DNA of 64,000 nucleotides from Metellina segmentata (GCA_947359465.1 OX375876.1:63370998-63434997); one strand, 5' to 3'; positions 11,393-22,169 are shown, counted from the stretch's first letter. Notes: a model not told the origin generated them from the letters alone. Program-made: numbers and translations.

Positions 11393-11462
11393 CTGATTAA
11401 TCCTAGACTGTCGTCAATAGCCCGTTGTGGTATTCCAGTGCAAGCGTTAGTTAAAATAACTA
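11393..11462 (+). mobile_element. SINE-A tail fragment
   Basis: Only the terminal block remains: GTCGTCAATAGCCCGTTGTG and a TTAGTTAAAATAACTAA end. The next Tc1-like element starts 18 bp downstream. Confidence 0.6.
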
Positions 11463-11480
11463 ATTTTCATAGTTTCCATA

Positions 11481-12991
11481 CACTCACTGCCAAAAGTTAA
11501 GCACGAAAGTTAAAATGCGAAAAAAACGAGAAGTACTACTTTGATTGACGCGAAATGCGGCAGGAAAGTAGCAAATACGTTTATGCCATGAAACAAAACA
11601 AATAATTAAATACAAATATGAAAACAATATTGAATTTTCATAAATTATAAGATGAGTCATATTGGAGTTATTGACAAAATGATGTTTAAATCCAAAACAA
11701 ATAACAAAAACAACATTTATAGGGTATGTGACCACCCCTCATCCACTTACAAAATTTACAGCGTATGCCCATGCTTTCCATGAGGGCATCAACAACCCCA
11801 GAGTCAAATAATCGCCATTTCTTCTGTAAAGCAGTTTGCAACTCTGTGAGAGTAGCTGGGGGTGGGAAACGTGCAGACACAGCACGGCCAAAGGCATCCG
11901 AAATATTTTCAATGGGATTAAGGTCGGACGAGTACTCTGGCCAAACCATGCGCCCAATCTCCTCACTCTCCAGGTAGTCGTCGACACTACCAGCTCTATG
12001 GGGACATGTATTATCATCAATTAAAACGAAAGAAGGGCCAACTGCTGCAGCGTACAATCACACAGTGAGTTCTAGGACTTCATACCGACAACGGACAGCC
12101 GTCACAAAACCTCGTCTATAGATGTGCAGGTCTGTGCGATATCGCAACGAAATTACTGTTCACACTATGATGCTTCCACCTCGGAATGCTAGATGCTCGA
12201 TGATGTTCTGGGGCCGATAGCGTATGTCATGTTCTCTCTAGACCCTTACACATTTGTCATCTGTCTCCATGGCAAATCTCGACTGGTCCGTGAACATAAT
12301 GTTAGCCCAATCAGACACAGTCCAATTTACATGTTGCTGACAACACTTTACTCGTGCCCTCTGGATTGGACGGATAGAGGAACACAAACTCGTGGTACAC
12401 GGGTTTACATTCCATTCACGTGTAGCCTTCGGCACACATTAGTAGCAGATGTCGTCATTCCAATGGACGATACAACCATAGATGTCACACGTGTGGAGGT
12501 CTCTCTTCGATTCCGCTTCGCTACAACAGCAATATATCGATCTTCCACGGGGTCGTAACAATTGGGCTGCCAGCCACAGGTCTTTGGACAGCTGTTTGGC
12601 TTGTTTGGAATTGTTTCCATAATCGTGAAATGACGGGATGATGAACGCCGAAGATAAGAGCAATATCAGTGATTGATTGCCCTACTTCAAGGCGTTCACT
12701 ATCTGCCATTTGTCTTCTGGAACTCATACAAACACGTCTGTCTTGAAAACTAATTGAACGAAAGTTCTAAACACCTTTTATCAGCACTCAACTACTCTAA
12801 CCCTTCACAATGCTGGCTTCTTATACGACTGCCCTTTTGGTATATTTCTCTACACGAAACCTTGATTGGCTGTTACATAGCATATTTCCATACTTCCATT
12901 TACCTCTGTTGCAAATTTCAGCCGTTTAAATTCAGTTTGGCTTTTGGAAATTAACATTTTACTCTCCATGCTTAACTTTAGGCAGTTAGTG
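11481..12991 (-). mobile_element. Tc1-like DNA transposon, inactive (copy 2)
   Basis: About 1.51 kb. Left end CACTCACTGCCAAAAGTTAA; right end reverse complement CACTAACTGCCTAAAGTTAA. Both are preceded by TA (11479-11480 and 12992-12993), giving an intact target duplication. The minus strand carries a full-span but frame-broken transposase. Length and ends fit a typical Tc1-like element without internal deletion. Confidence 0.9.
11690..12727 (-). pseudogene. Tc1-like DD34E transposase relic
   Basis: The N-terminus begins at 12727 (MSSRRQMADSERLEVGQSIT), a helix-turn-helix region with VISRLWKQFQ; later pieces lie in other frames. The first Asp is in IMFTDQSRFAMETDDK, where the usual Glu after TD is Gln. 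The second is in VLIDDNTCPHRAGSVDDYLE and the Glu in YSSDLNPIENISDAFGRAV; 34 residues separate them, so the DD34E spacing is kept. Several frameshifts split the reading frame. Expected to be non-functional. Confidence 0.85.
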
Positions 12992-13082
12992 TACATTTCA
13001 TCTATCAAGAAGCATAGTTACAGCTAACTAACTGATAGTCTCTATTTGTCATCCAATTGGTCCCGGTTAGAACTTCGATTGA

Positions 13083-13390
13083 GACGTGGTAGCCTATTTG
13101 GGAGAGTAACGGATTAGTTACCGGAATGATGCAAATTCAAATCCAATTAAAGACCGTTGTGTACGTAGGCGGCGGGTGCATGTTAAATCTTTCCTTGCCC
13201 CAAATGTCCTCATATTGACGTAATGTGGAAGTTTGAAGAGTAAAGTTTCGGTTTAGGCGTGACATCGTCATCTGACCATGATTCAAAATTACGCGCTGCT
13301 GTCCTCGTATATTACCCTACGGGTTTGATCCACAATTGTTGCCAATACAACGTTGTGTTGCATCAGTGCGACATTAAGTATCTAGATAGA
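13083..13390 (+). mobile_element. SINE-A, near full length
   Basis: Order: degraded tRNA-like head (GTGGTAGCCTATTTGGGAGA, then an AATTCAAATCC B-box remnant near 13134), first shared block (GACCGTTGTGTACG to GTGCATGTTAAATC and CCCCAAATGTCCTC), central block (CATCGTCATCTGACCATG, TTCAAAATTACGCG) and tail (CAATACAACGTTGTGTTGC). It serves as a reference copy for the module comparison. Confidence 0.75.
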
Positions 13391-13865
13391 ATTTCAATTT
13401 TTAAGGACATGATTATTGTGATTGTTCCTGTTAGGAGTAATAGATTCGTTCCTACTAGGAGGAACGCTGCCATTCAAAATAGCCTCCAGTTCACCCCTTG
13501 TTAGTGCCGAAAGCCGAAGAAGTCAGTGAAAAAAAAAACTAGTTAAAAAAATATGTTTTCTGTTTAATTTTGTGTTGTCCAAATTAATGAGGAACTGTCC
13601 TAGAATCTTTTTTTAGTGATTGGTCATCCGTCCAACAATAATCCATAGTGTTGCTCCCGAAAAACGTAAATTCAACTTCCTGCCTACCTGATTGATTTTG
13701 TTGAGAATAATTTTTAGTTTAGCTAAGAACACAGATGTAAAGAGGATATTTTACTTTCACCAACCCAAATGATATCGCTTGATACATATCAGGGTTAGTT
13801 TAAAATGTGGCCGATCGCTGTTTCGGCTACATTTAGATTTTAATTTAATTGGTAGGTAAGTATTT
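13391..13865. other. Unassigned spacer
   Basis: AT-rich, with a short inverted repeat CGTTCCT/AGGAACG near 13448-13468. No gene is recognised. Confidence 0.5.
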
Positions 13866-13911
13866 TAGGTATTTTAATCAACGTCGCCCTAGTTTAACAC
13901 AATGGGCTACT
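13866..13911 (-). mobile_element. SINE-A tail fragment
   Basis: GGTATTTTAATCAACGTCGC followed by CACAATGGGCTAC is the reverse complement of the SINE-A tail. It ends exactly at the target duplication of SINE-D. Confidence 0.6.
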
Positions 13912-13925
13912 CTTAATCTAATTGT

Positions 13926-14191
13926 TTTGTTTTTTCTAATGGCGGGCACATTTTTTGACCGAAGTCATTGGCCACTGCAAGGCCGGAAGTGATGGCCACT
14001 TGTGAAGGAGCACCCAGTGGGAGGGCCATCATTGCCCCTAACAATTACATCGTAATTTTGAACCATGTTCAGATGACGAAGCAACACCTAAGCTGGTATA
14101 CGCTTACAAACATCCATGCCCGAACCCGGATTCGAACCGGGGACCTTCCGATCTAGAGGCTAACACCTTAACCACTATACCGGTTGGTCGG
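13926..14191 (-). mobile_element. SINE-D, complete, with 14-bp TSD
   Basis: 266 bp on the minus strand, flanked by a perfect 14-bp repeat CTTAATCTAATTGT at 13912-13925 and 14192-14205. The head (14120-14191) is clearly tRNA-like: A-box region TATAGTGGTTAAGG, B box GGTTCGAATCC, and a T-stem of five perfect pairs, but no good anticodon stem. The middle (14042-14094) closely matches the central block of SINE-A. The 3' part is a distinct body ending in an A-rich tail (GAAAAAACAAA). This is a retroposed tRNA-derived SINE, not a functional tRNA gene. Confidence 0.9.
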
Positions 14192-14227
14192 CTTAATCTA
14201 ATTGTAATTTACCAATTATCTATCCCA

Positions 14228-14268
14228 ATGGGGTATTTAATTAACATCGTACTAGAGCAATAAAACCT
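14228..14268 (-). mobile_element. SINE-A tail fragment
   Basis: GGTATTTAATTAACATCGTA then CTAGAGCAATAAAACC matches the extreme SINE-A 3' end in reverse. It has the same orientation as the fragment at 13866 on the other side of SINE-D. Confidence 0.5.
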
Positions 14269-14269
14269 T

Positions 14270-15335
14270 GTGATGCACCGGAATCAATTCCGTAAAAAAT
14301 CGTTATCGGAAAGCAAACCCTTAGTGGCGTATAGAAAGTACATTCTGCTGCAAAAACTCATTGCGCCACCTACATTCAGTTTCAAGTAAAAACCTCTTAT
14401 AAGGTAGATACAGCAGTGTTCTTGATCTTGGCAACGTTTGGAGGGCTAGAGATTATTTATTACAATATTTCCCTGCGCCCACTCGATGCATAGATTTTAA
14501 AAAAAGTCTCCAGCCATCTATCTATATCTATATATCCCACTGCTTATCGCAACACAACCCTTTTTCCTTTAGATCTCATTTGCTTATAAATGGAATACGT
14601 TTTTTCCGCTCTTCTCACGCTTGTGCTAACTTCAAGTTTTCGCTGGAGACAGATGTTTTTTACCAATCTCACCCCTATCCGTACGTTTATTCCGCTGAAG
14701 CCAAGGAAGAAGAAAAACGGGAAATGTAAGGCGAAAACATATAAAGAAAAGTTGGCTTTATTTTCTATTCTTTCGTTATTTTTCCATTCCCTAACTCCAA
14801 AGAGAATCTCCTCTAGTCTCATTTCGAAGTGGGTGTTGTTCAAATAATCTGAAGTTGATTGATCGGATTTTGGGGAACTTGGGTTATCTGTAAGGGGCTG
14901 ATATCTGTTTGATGAGAGTTAATATCAAAATCTATTTGATGTTAAAGTGATACCTTGCTATTTTGGGGACGATAACTAATTGGATTTGGTAGCTGTTGAT
15001 GTCTTGATTTCCTGGTGATCTCTGGATAACGACGAATCAATCAAGTAAGGACAATCGGCGTTTGAACAAAAGTCATTTGGGATATTGTTTCGAGAGTTGG
15101 TACATCAAATGCTAACTGTAAGAATAATAAATCATCGAATTGGAAAAATGTTTATCAAGGTGAAAAATTAGCTTCAAAATTTAGTTAAAAGCGTAAAATT
15201 GTTAGACTTGTTTGAAATGCCCTGTCAGTTTGAACAATATTCAATTTGACTCTAAAAGCGTGGATTTGTTACCACTTCACGTTACCTTGTTGCACACTGA
15301 GAGAGGTTCATTTTCCACATAACATACTACCATAG
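14270..15335. other. Unassigned sequence
   Basis: Overlapping open frames on both strands at 14544-14847 look fortuitous (low-complexity KKK, FFF runs). The 14540-14840 stretch is less AT-rich and non-repetitive, so a cis-regulatory or conserved element is possible but unproven. Confidence 0.45.
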
Positions 15336-15347
15336 ATTCAAAGCACA

Positions 15348-15557
15348 ATGGCTGTCATGGCTTAATGGGTACGCCCACTGTAATAGGAACCTTCGAGTTG
15401 TATGCAGTACAGGTTCAATTCCTGCCAGGTGTATTTTTCTCTTCTGTATCAGTAAAGATTTGATTGCGTTTGTGTCAATTACTTGATATTCTATTGCTTC
15501 TGTCGCAGCATGACAATGTATGGCCCTATTTTCATAAAAACTCCAAATTAACCAACC
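15348..15557 (+). mobile_element. SINE-B, complete, with TSD
   Basis: 210 bp flanked by ATTCAAAGCACA (15336-15347) and ATTCAAGGCACA (15558-15569), an 11 of 12 target-site duplication. The head holds an A-box-like TGGCTTAATGGGTA and B box GGTTCAATTCC (15412-15422), then the GTATTTTTCTCTTCTG body and TTACTTGATATTCTATTGC. The 3' end is not a poly(A) but an AAATTAACCAACC-type end. This is the best-defined SINE-B in the window. Confidence 0.8.
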
Positions 15558-15569
15558 ATTCAAGGCACA

Positions 15570-16589
15570 GCCCATTTATGGAGACAAGTCAATTATTAAG
15601 ATAATTTCAGAAAGCATCAATAAATACATGCTCTTTTTACAAACCCGTTGGCAGCTATTCCTCTCGTTTTGACTGGCGGTTCGAATAGTATTTCGCGGCA
15701 TTGAAACAGCTTTTACTGAGAAGAGATTAATTCGAAAAATTATTTTATCTGAATACTTCTGCACTGTAAGTAGTCACTTCAAATCCAGTCAGACATTTTA
15801 AAAGAGTAACGCAATGCAGAAACTACTTTATAATGTGGTTGATGCGTTGGTGCTGAAATAGAATAAGAGATAGGACTTTCTTAACAAAACGGTTAATCCA
15901 AGATAATACAAACACCATCAAATCCATCTCCTTTTACACTTCTAAACTTTTGATAAACATGTTGTTAACAAATAATCTGTTAATAATAAACACCTCCAAA
16001 AAGAAAGACTTATCAATGCTGAAAGTCTTGGGATTCCTTTCTTTCCTTCAGATTCCTTTCCTATGCTCTCCAAGAAAGGCTCCAAGGAAGGCGTTTAGTT
16101 TCGCGATTGAACATGCCTATATGCGTGTACATTTATTTTAATGTAATAATATTAACTCTCCTGACTGTATTTTATGTAATAATAGACAACCTGTGACGGC
16201 TTAACAATTAGAAACGTGCACTGCTCTTAAGAATTGTAATAATAGAGGACACACAGAAGTATTGAGAAGGCATATAGCTATTGATGTAAACTCTGGAGCC
16301 ATAAATTTGATTTATTCACATTCATTTTTTACAAGGTAAACAAAATCGATAACTTAACGCGGATTCTATCCAGAAACCAGTATTCTGACAACTATTGATC
16401 AGCTAAAGTTGTATAATAAGTGTGTGTTGGTTTTTAATAAATTTAATCGCAAAGTGTCATTAATATAGCCAAGCACGAAAAATTTCATGAAACAAGATGA
16501 TTAAAATGTTATATAGCTATTTCGGTGAAACATTGCATCTACCATAATCGGTATCAAACAACAAGAGAAGTGATAAATTATGTTATCTT
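15570..16589. other. AT-rich spacer
   Basis: No gene, RNA or repeat family is recognised. The open frames are short and lack domains. Confidence 0.5.
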
Positions 16590-16688
16590 TGAGTAGTGTG
16601 TTGCCACCATTCGCTTTTATAATAAATCTAATTTTACAAGTCAATTCATTTACTAATTATAAAAGTGAGTGGTGACAACACTATTCAC
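16590..16688. repeat. Imperfect hairpin, arms about 32 bp
   Basis: GTGTGTTGCCACCATTCGCT...TTTATAA at the left (to 16622) pairs with TTATAAAAGTGAGTGGTGAC...AACAC at the right (16657-16688), with about five mismatches and a loop of about 34 bp. It could be a very small palindromic MITE or a transcribed hairpin; no flanking duplication is evident. Confidence 0.65.
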
Positions 16689-18050
16689 ATATAATACATT
16701 TAAACTCTCTTTATTTTGATCCTGCAGATGGTGAAGAAGGCAAAAATCCCCTCATTACATAACCTCAATCATGAATACACAGGCCCCAAATATATGAATC
16801 TTGTCATCAATTATTTAAATTAATTGCTAGGTGGTGGAAGTAACTCAGTTCGAAACTAATTTCCCAAAAATCTATGAACAAGGTAGTATTTCCAGAAGAT
16901 CATTGAATTATCGCTTTGCTTATCTTAACTCGGAGAAAAAAATTACATAATTTACCACTTTAATTTTAATTTAATTTATTAATTAGCATGTCACAGGGAA
17001 AACATTTTACAAAAAGGAAGGGATGGTTGTTATTGGGAAATGCGGTATGTGCCATTTTGAAAGTTAACTTTTAATGATTTCTTGACTTTGCTTTTTTCAT
17101 ACAACACTGTGATAAATGTATGTATTCTTTTCTCAGGATATCTGACATTTATTAAATTTAAACAGGTACTGCATAATGAAATTAAAGATGTTAATATACC
17201 TTGGACCGATTTAAAAATAGTTTGATAAAAATAATAGCTGTAAAAATAGCAAACATAAAAATAGTAACTAAAAATAATAAGCATAAAATCCGAAAATACA
17301 AATTAAATACATTTTTTGATGACATATCTGTCAGCAAAAAGAACTGAACATACGAGTTTCAAAATTTGAGATGTATTTATAAAAATACACTACATAAAAA
17401 AAAACTTACATATAGTGCCACTACATACAGCGTGTTAGAGTCAAGTCCAAGCTTAGGCCATGTGGGCTATTCTATGAATATCTGACATATATTAAATTCA
17501 CATAGGTACTCAAAGATAAAAATTAATATTTAAAATACATCGATTTTCTAATAAAAAAGAAGTTTAAGGGCATACTCGCTACCAACAACAGAATATAAAT
17601 TACACAATTTAGTGTATTCTATGCATGTAGTTCTACTTAACTACAGCCACCTCGCACATTGTTTTCTCTTTCATGTTTCACATTCTAAGCAGAACGGGGT
17701 TTCCCAGAATACTACTGCTCTTACCTTACAACTTTGATAATCAAATATCCTCCTCTTCTCTAAGTTAAAAAATCTTAGGAAACTTTTGATGCCAAGGTGA
17801 GTAAAACTGATTAGAAGCCGTGCAGAGAAAACTAAATGTTACATCGAGCTTGGTACTCAGATGGACAATTAAATGCTTGATTTCAATTGTAAGACTTGTT
17901 CTTGTATTTTTAGTCCTGAAATACTAAAACTTGTGGTAAACTTAATTTGATTATACTAAAAATCCTGTAGATAGGTAAATAAAAAGTCTGATGAGCATTA
18001 TTGAGCAGATCTGTGATTTGCTGAGCTTGTACATCCATTACGTCCTCCAT
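16689..18050. other. AT-rich sequence with an imperfect direct repeat
   Basis: GGATATCTGACATTTATTAA (17137 on) and GAATATCTGACATATATTAA (17471 on) begin two related stretches of about 60-85 bp that keep GGTACT and an A/T-rich continuation. They are probably fragments of one dispersed repeat. No gene is seen. Confidence 0.45.
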
Positions 18051-18078
18051 AAGAGAGAGAGAGAGAGGGGGGGGGTTA
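18051..18078 (+). repeat. (GA)n followed by a G run
   Basis: A simple repeat GAGAGAGAGAGAG followed by GGGGGGGGG. Confidence 0.9.
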
Positions 18079-18357
18079 TGAGGGGGTTATAGCGGTTGTG
18101 TTATGTATCGCGTAATTATTGCTCATATACTAAACTTGGCTTATTTAGTTTAATTATTGATAACTTTTAAGCAACTTTTATGTAATAACGAAACAATTGC
18201 ATAACAGATTTATCCCTCAGGCCTACCAGTCATAAATGAGTGGCATTCTTAGCCATTCAGCTGGCTGAAGTAAAAGGTGATTATAAAATTAACGAAAAAT
18301 ATCCATTAAATTGGTTACTGTTGCGATATTTCCCCTCTCTTTCGCAACACCACAACA

Positions 18358-18637
18358 ACTCGGTTGGAAGAGGAGTTTATTAGCCACCCCATAGTTGAGA
18401 GTTCAAAACCCGATCCAAACACCTTCGGGTGCGGAAGGGCTGGTGCACTTAAAATCAGTCGTAGCCTCGAATATCTTCACGTTGGTCTGGTGTGGAAGTT
18501 TGGAGAATGGGGTGCCAGCTCAGGTGTTTCCCTCGTCATCTGACCATGATTCAAACATATGATACGTTGTCTTGGGATCTTTACATTCGGGATTAGTACC
18601 AGACTGTCACCCTTTGTGTTTCTCCAATGTGTCGTTA
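18358..18637 (+). mobile_element. SINE-A, near full length
   Basis: Head remnant with GTTCAAAACCCGATCC, first block (GGGCTGGTGCACTTAAAATC, GTCGTAGCCTCGAATATC), then GTGTGGAAGTTTGGAGA, the central block GTGCCAGCTCAGGTGTTTCC-CTCGTCATCTGACCATG and a diverged tail (ACCCTTTGTGTTTCTCCA). A REP-P copy abuts its 3' end at about 18638. Confidence 0.75.
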
Positions 18638-18817
18638 ACCCTCCTGTTGGTTGTCTCGAAGAAGTATCTTGCCGTTACCAAAACTAGCAAGATCTTGATG
18701 AAAGATTTCTCACCACGAAGTATGAATAAAACTGACCAGATCTTGATGAGCGTGAAAGATCGTCCACGAAGTTTTAAAAAAAACTGATATATAAAGAGAT
18801 AACTTCTCCAGGAAGTA
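18638..18817 (+). repeat. REP-P copy, left part
   Basis: AACCCTCCTGTTGGTTGTCT then AGCAAGATCTTGATGA blocks. The copy is interrupted at 18817 by the Tc1-like element and resumes at 20880 with the matching ACTGACCTGATCTTGAT block. Confidence 0.7.
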
Positions 18818-19163
18818 TACTAGTGTGCAAAACTTAAAGAACTTTTCTGATTTTGCCGTAATTACGCAAAAAATCAACTGGGAGACATTAAATTCATACT
18901 ACAGAGGCACAATGTAGTACTTAAATGATGAATAAAGCATTGTAGCAAAAAAAATGAATAGGTTGCAAACAGTATCGAACTTAGCAGAGAAGGGCATTAT
19001 TATCAGAATGGAGTTGGTACAAAACACTGTTTGGCCGAAAGGGAGAACAACAAACCAAAGTCCCTTAGTAAGGGACATGACCTCCTCTATCTGATATGGT
19101 TGCGTGGCACCGTCTGTCCGTAATAAACACCAGATTATTCATTAGTTCTTGAGGTAAGAGTAC

Positions 19164-20566
19164 CTATTCCTCAATGACCATCTGTGTCAGTTGTCTAGTG
19201 TTCTCCGGATGATATGATCGTGCCGCCAGGCGTCTCTCCAAAGCATCCCACACATGTTCAATTGGATTTATATCAGGGGACAATGCAGGCCAATCCATTG
19301 TACGTATATCTTCACTTTCTAGAAGCTCCTGAACAGCATGGGACCTGTGTGGCTGTGCGTTGTCGTCCATAAAAACGAAGTCTTGACCAATTGCACCTCG
19401 GAACAGACGTACTGGGGGAAGGATAACTTCATCACTGTAACGATCTCGGGTAACTCAACCTCTGTCAAAAAACGTGGGGCTCCATCCGTCCGTTCATCAT
19501 AATGCCTCCCCACACAAGCACGCCAGGACGACCCAACAGACTCTTTCCCTGATGTTAGTGAGGTGAAAGCGTGTTCCTACTAGGGATGCGTCATCGACAG
19601 CAAAATATCGATGTTTTGAAACATCGATGTTCAAAATTAAAGCAGTGATGCTGATAATACATTGCCCCAAAACCATTGATGTTTTTAAAATTCAGTGTAT
19701 TTAAACTTGTACCTCCATTTCTTAAAACTGGCTTAGCAACTAGTGATGCGACATGGGCTCCAATATATCGATGTTTTTTACAGAACACCAATGTTTTGAA
19801 AACATCGACATCGATGTCGCATCCCTACTTTTCATACCCTTCAGCCTTGGCCACTTTGGTCTAAAGTATGTTCAATTGGCTGATTATGAAAATTCTGCTA
19901 CAAGGTTATTTTTAAAACTGTACTTTTTCTTTTAAAAATAAAATATCGACAACGTAAATGCTTCGACAAGTATAAACATCGATGTTACAAAAACATCGAC
20001 TCCAATACATCGATGTTAAATACATCGATGTTTTTTTTAAAACATCGACGTTTTGATAACATTGACATCGATGTCGCATCCCTAGTCCCTACCTATCTCC
20101 ATATCAACTGTCGCCGAGAATAGTTTGTCACTCTGAAACGACTCTCATCAATGAAGAGGACGTGAATCCATTGATGAGATGTCCATTTTTTGTGTTCGTT
20201 ACACCACTGTAAACGGTGCCGCCGGTGAGCTGTTGTCAATAGTATGCAGCGTTCAGGACGCAAGGCGAAGAGACCAACTTTATGAAGGCGTCTGGACACA
20301 GTAAACAGTGACACCTGTCGTCCGGTTGCCGTACGCAGCTGCTGAGCAATATTGCCCGCTGTCTGGTTTCGTTCTCCTTTCGCCTGCACGACGATATATC
20401 GGTCATCACTTGCCGTTGTTTTCCTCGGCCGACCAACACCAACCTTTCTTACAGCTGAACCTGTCCATTGGAAGGCTTTCCAAGCTCGTGAAACAACACG
20501 TTTGTCAATTCCAAATTCTTGGGCAACACTCGTTGTATTACCCCCCTCCTCAAGCTTCCCGATCAT
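19164..20566 (-). pseudogene. Tc1-like DD34E transposase, split by a MITE
   Basis: The N-terminal 157 residues (20093-20566) form one long frame: a helix-turn-helix with VVSRAWKAFQWTGSAVRK, the linker GVGRPRKTTASDDRYIVVQA, a second helix-turn-helix (TVSRRLHKVGLFALRPERC) and the first Asp in LFIDESRFRVTN. The C-terminal part (19164-19370) carries MDDNAQPHRSHAVQELLES and SPDINPIEHVWDALERRLA, with 34 residues between Asp and Glu. The catalytic residues are intact, but the gene is cut at 19581-20084 and frames shift near 19370-19510. It is the best-preserved Tc1 protein in the window. Confidence 0.9.
19581..20084. mobile_element. hAT-type MITE rich in CATCGATG
   Basis: 504 bp with short TIRs (TAGGGATGCG and CGCATCCCTA) and an 8-bp target duplication with one mismatch (GTTCCTAC 19573-19580, GTCCCTAC 20085-20092). 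Eight-bp duplications with TIRs of this form are typical of hAT elements. The interior has no transposase but about ten copies of the palindrome CATCGATG or one-base variants. An internal TAGTGATGCGACAT...GATGTCGCATCCCTA block at 19742-19828 suggests a MITE inside or fused to another of the same family. Confidence 0.8.
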
Positions 20567-20879
20567 TCTACCCCGTATAAGGGCGTCCTGATGGTTTATG
20601 GTAGTTATATTGCACGTACGATCTCACTTTAACTTGCAGGGAATGTCTGGAAAGGCACCTTTCCTCCTTCTTATTAAGTTGCATTGCACTACGCGTGCTA
20701 ACTCCACGCGTTTTGCGTGCACTCACGTCACCGCTGACGTCATGATCCTGATACTTACATGTGCATCACCTTTCTACTGAATTGTCTTTTCATTGTACTG
20801 GCCGGAAAAGGCCGTTTTGTACAATTTCTTGGCTGTATTCTGAAAAGTGACTTTGTTGCTTACGTTTTGCATATTAGTG

Positions 20880-20980
20880 TATGAAAAAAACTGACCTGAT
20901 CTTGATCTCGACGTCATCAAATGATCGTGAGTACCTTGATGACGAGATATCTCGTCGAAACCATTTGGATGGTTAATAAT
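20880..20980 (+). repeat. REP-P copy, right part
   Basis: ACTGACCTGATCTTGATCTC, the perfect 16-bp palindrome GACGAGATATCTCGTC (20941-20956) and the typical end GAAACCATTTGGATGGTTAA. It continues the copy interrupted at 18817. Confidence 0.8.
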
Positions 20981-22165
20981 ACTACCTATACCTACTCCTC
21001 TCTCTTTCAGTTTAGCCATTAGTATTAAGATGTAGAATAAAACTATAAAGGAGCTCCTTCCTTAGTAGATTATATCTGCGTGGACTTTTTTTCGTAAGTG
21101 AAATAATGACCTCATCATTAACAGGCAAAATTTTAGTTTTTCAATGATCATAACATTTTTGTAGTAGAAGGATTCACTTTGTAGTACCAACACGAACGAG
21201 CGAGTCAAGTTGTCCTCAAGTACAAGAAACAATAATCTTAAAGAATATCTCGAGTAAATATTTGTCTTATGAATTATTCAATTTCAAAACGAGCAGCACT
21301 TAATCCTCTTTTTTTCTGGTTCCGTTTCATCGAAGAGCCTGAGCTCCAAGGGGTACTACTAGCAGTGCGATATCACGTGCCCTTCGTTTGGCATTTATTC
21401 GTGATCGTATATTAGGCTGAATCTGCCCGGGTACTTCCCCAGATCGCGTAAGAGTGATAAAGTAGCGGTTTTATCTCCCTCCCGCCGATAATAAAGCAAA
21501 CCGCCGCGGAATCAGTTCTATTTCCTTTCTACTCATTTTCTGATGAAACTTGGAGGAGGAAAAACGGGCAGGTAATTCGGAAAAACGAAGAAGGCGTCTG
21601 CTAAATTCAACTATTGCAACCTGGAGTTAGATATCTGAACCATACCGCATTAAGTATAAGAGAGAACCTAAACTGTCATTTATTTTGTGTAAAAAAAATA
21701 TGACTCACGCTTATTTTGGATAAATTAATGCTTTTTATTGCATTTAATGCATCTAACTTTCGCACCCACGAACACGAAGGTCTTTGTCAGCATAGAATTT
21801 CGAACTCGCTTCCCTCAGGTAGAAAATATACCAAATGGATGCCAAAAATCAGACGATACCAAATGGGTTACCGTGACATCCGAATAATAACTAGGTGAAC
21901 CCCGTCTGCCTGTGTAAGACAGGAATTTGCTAGAAACTTCCGAAACTTCCAACGCTGATTTGACCTCACACCTCTAGATTTTTATGGGGTTTTGCTAAAG
22001 CAGGGGTGTTTAAAATTAACATAAACAGCATTAATTAATTTAAGTAGTAGATTTAAATTAATACTGCGGTGGGGTTAATATTAAACCTGATATATTGTAA
22101 AAGGTTTTTAGAACTTGTCTTCCTATAAATTTAGGCTCGGAAAATACTATGATAAAACTACAGAG
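20981..22165. other. Unassigned; less AT-rich patch at 21300-21600
   Basis: 21300-21600 has higher GC and no match to repeats in the window. No splice-bounded coding frame or domain is visible. It could be a conserved non-coding element. Confidence 0.45.
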
Positions 22166-22169
22166 GAAT

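Larger units (their letters stand above)
18818..20879 (-). mobile_element. Tc1-like DNA transposon, inactive (copy 3)
   Basis: Ends: TACTAGTGTGCAAAACTTAA at the left against CACTAATATGCAAAACGTAA (reverse complement of the right end). TA flanks at 18816-18817 and 20880-20881. Total 2062 bp, of which 512 bp is a hAT-type MITE plus its duplicated target, leaving about 1.55 kb, a normal Tc1-like length. It sits inside a REP-P copy. The transposase is minus strand, split and frame-broken. Confidence 0.88.

Noticed and set aside
14120..14194. A tRNA gene on the minus strand
   Set aside because: A and B boxes and the T-stem are good, but the anticodon stem does not pair, and the sequence continues into a SINE body with a 14-bp TSD around the whole unit.
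14544..14847. Two overlapping frames of 85 and 99 codons
   Set aside because: Opposite-strand overlap with low-complexity Lys and Phe runs and no domain.
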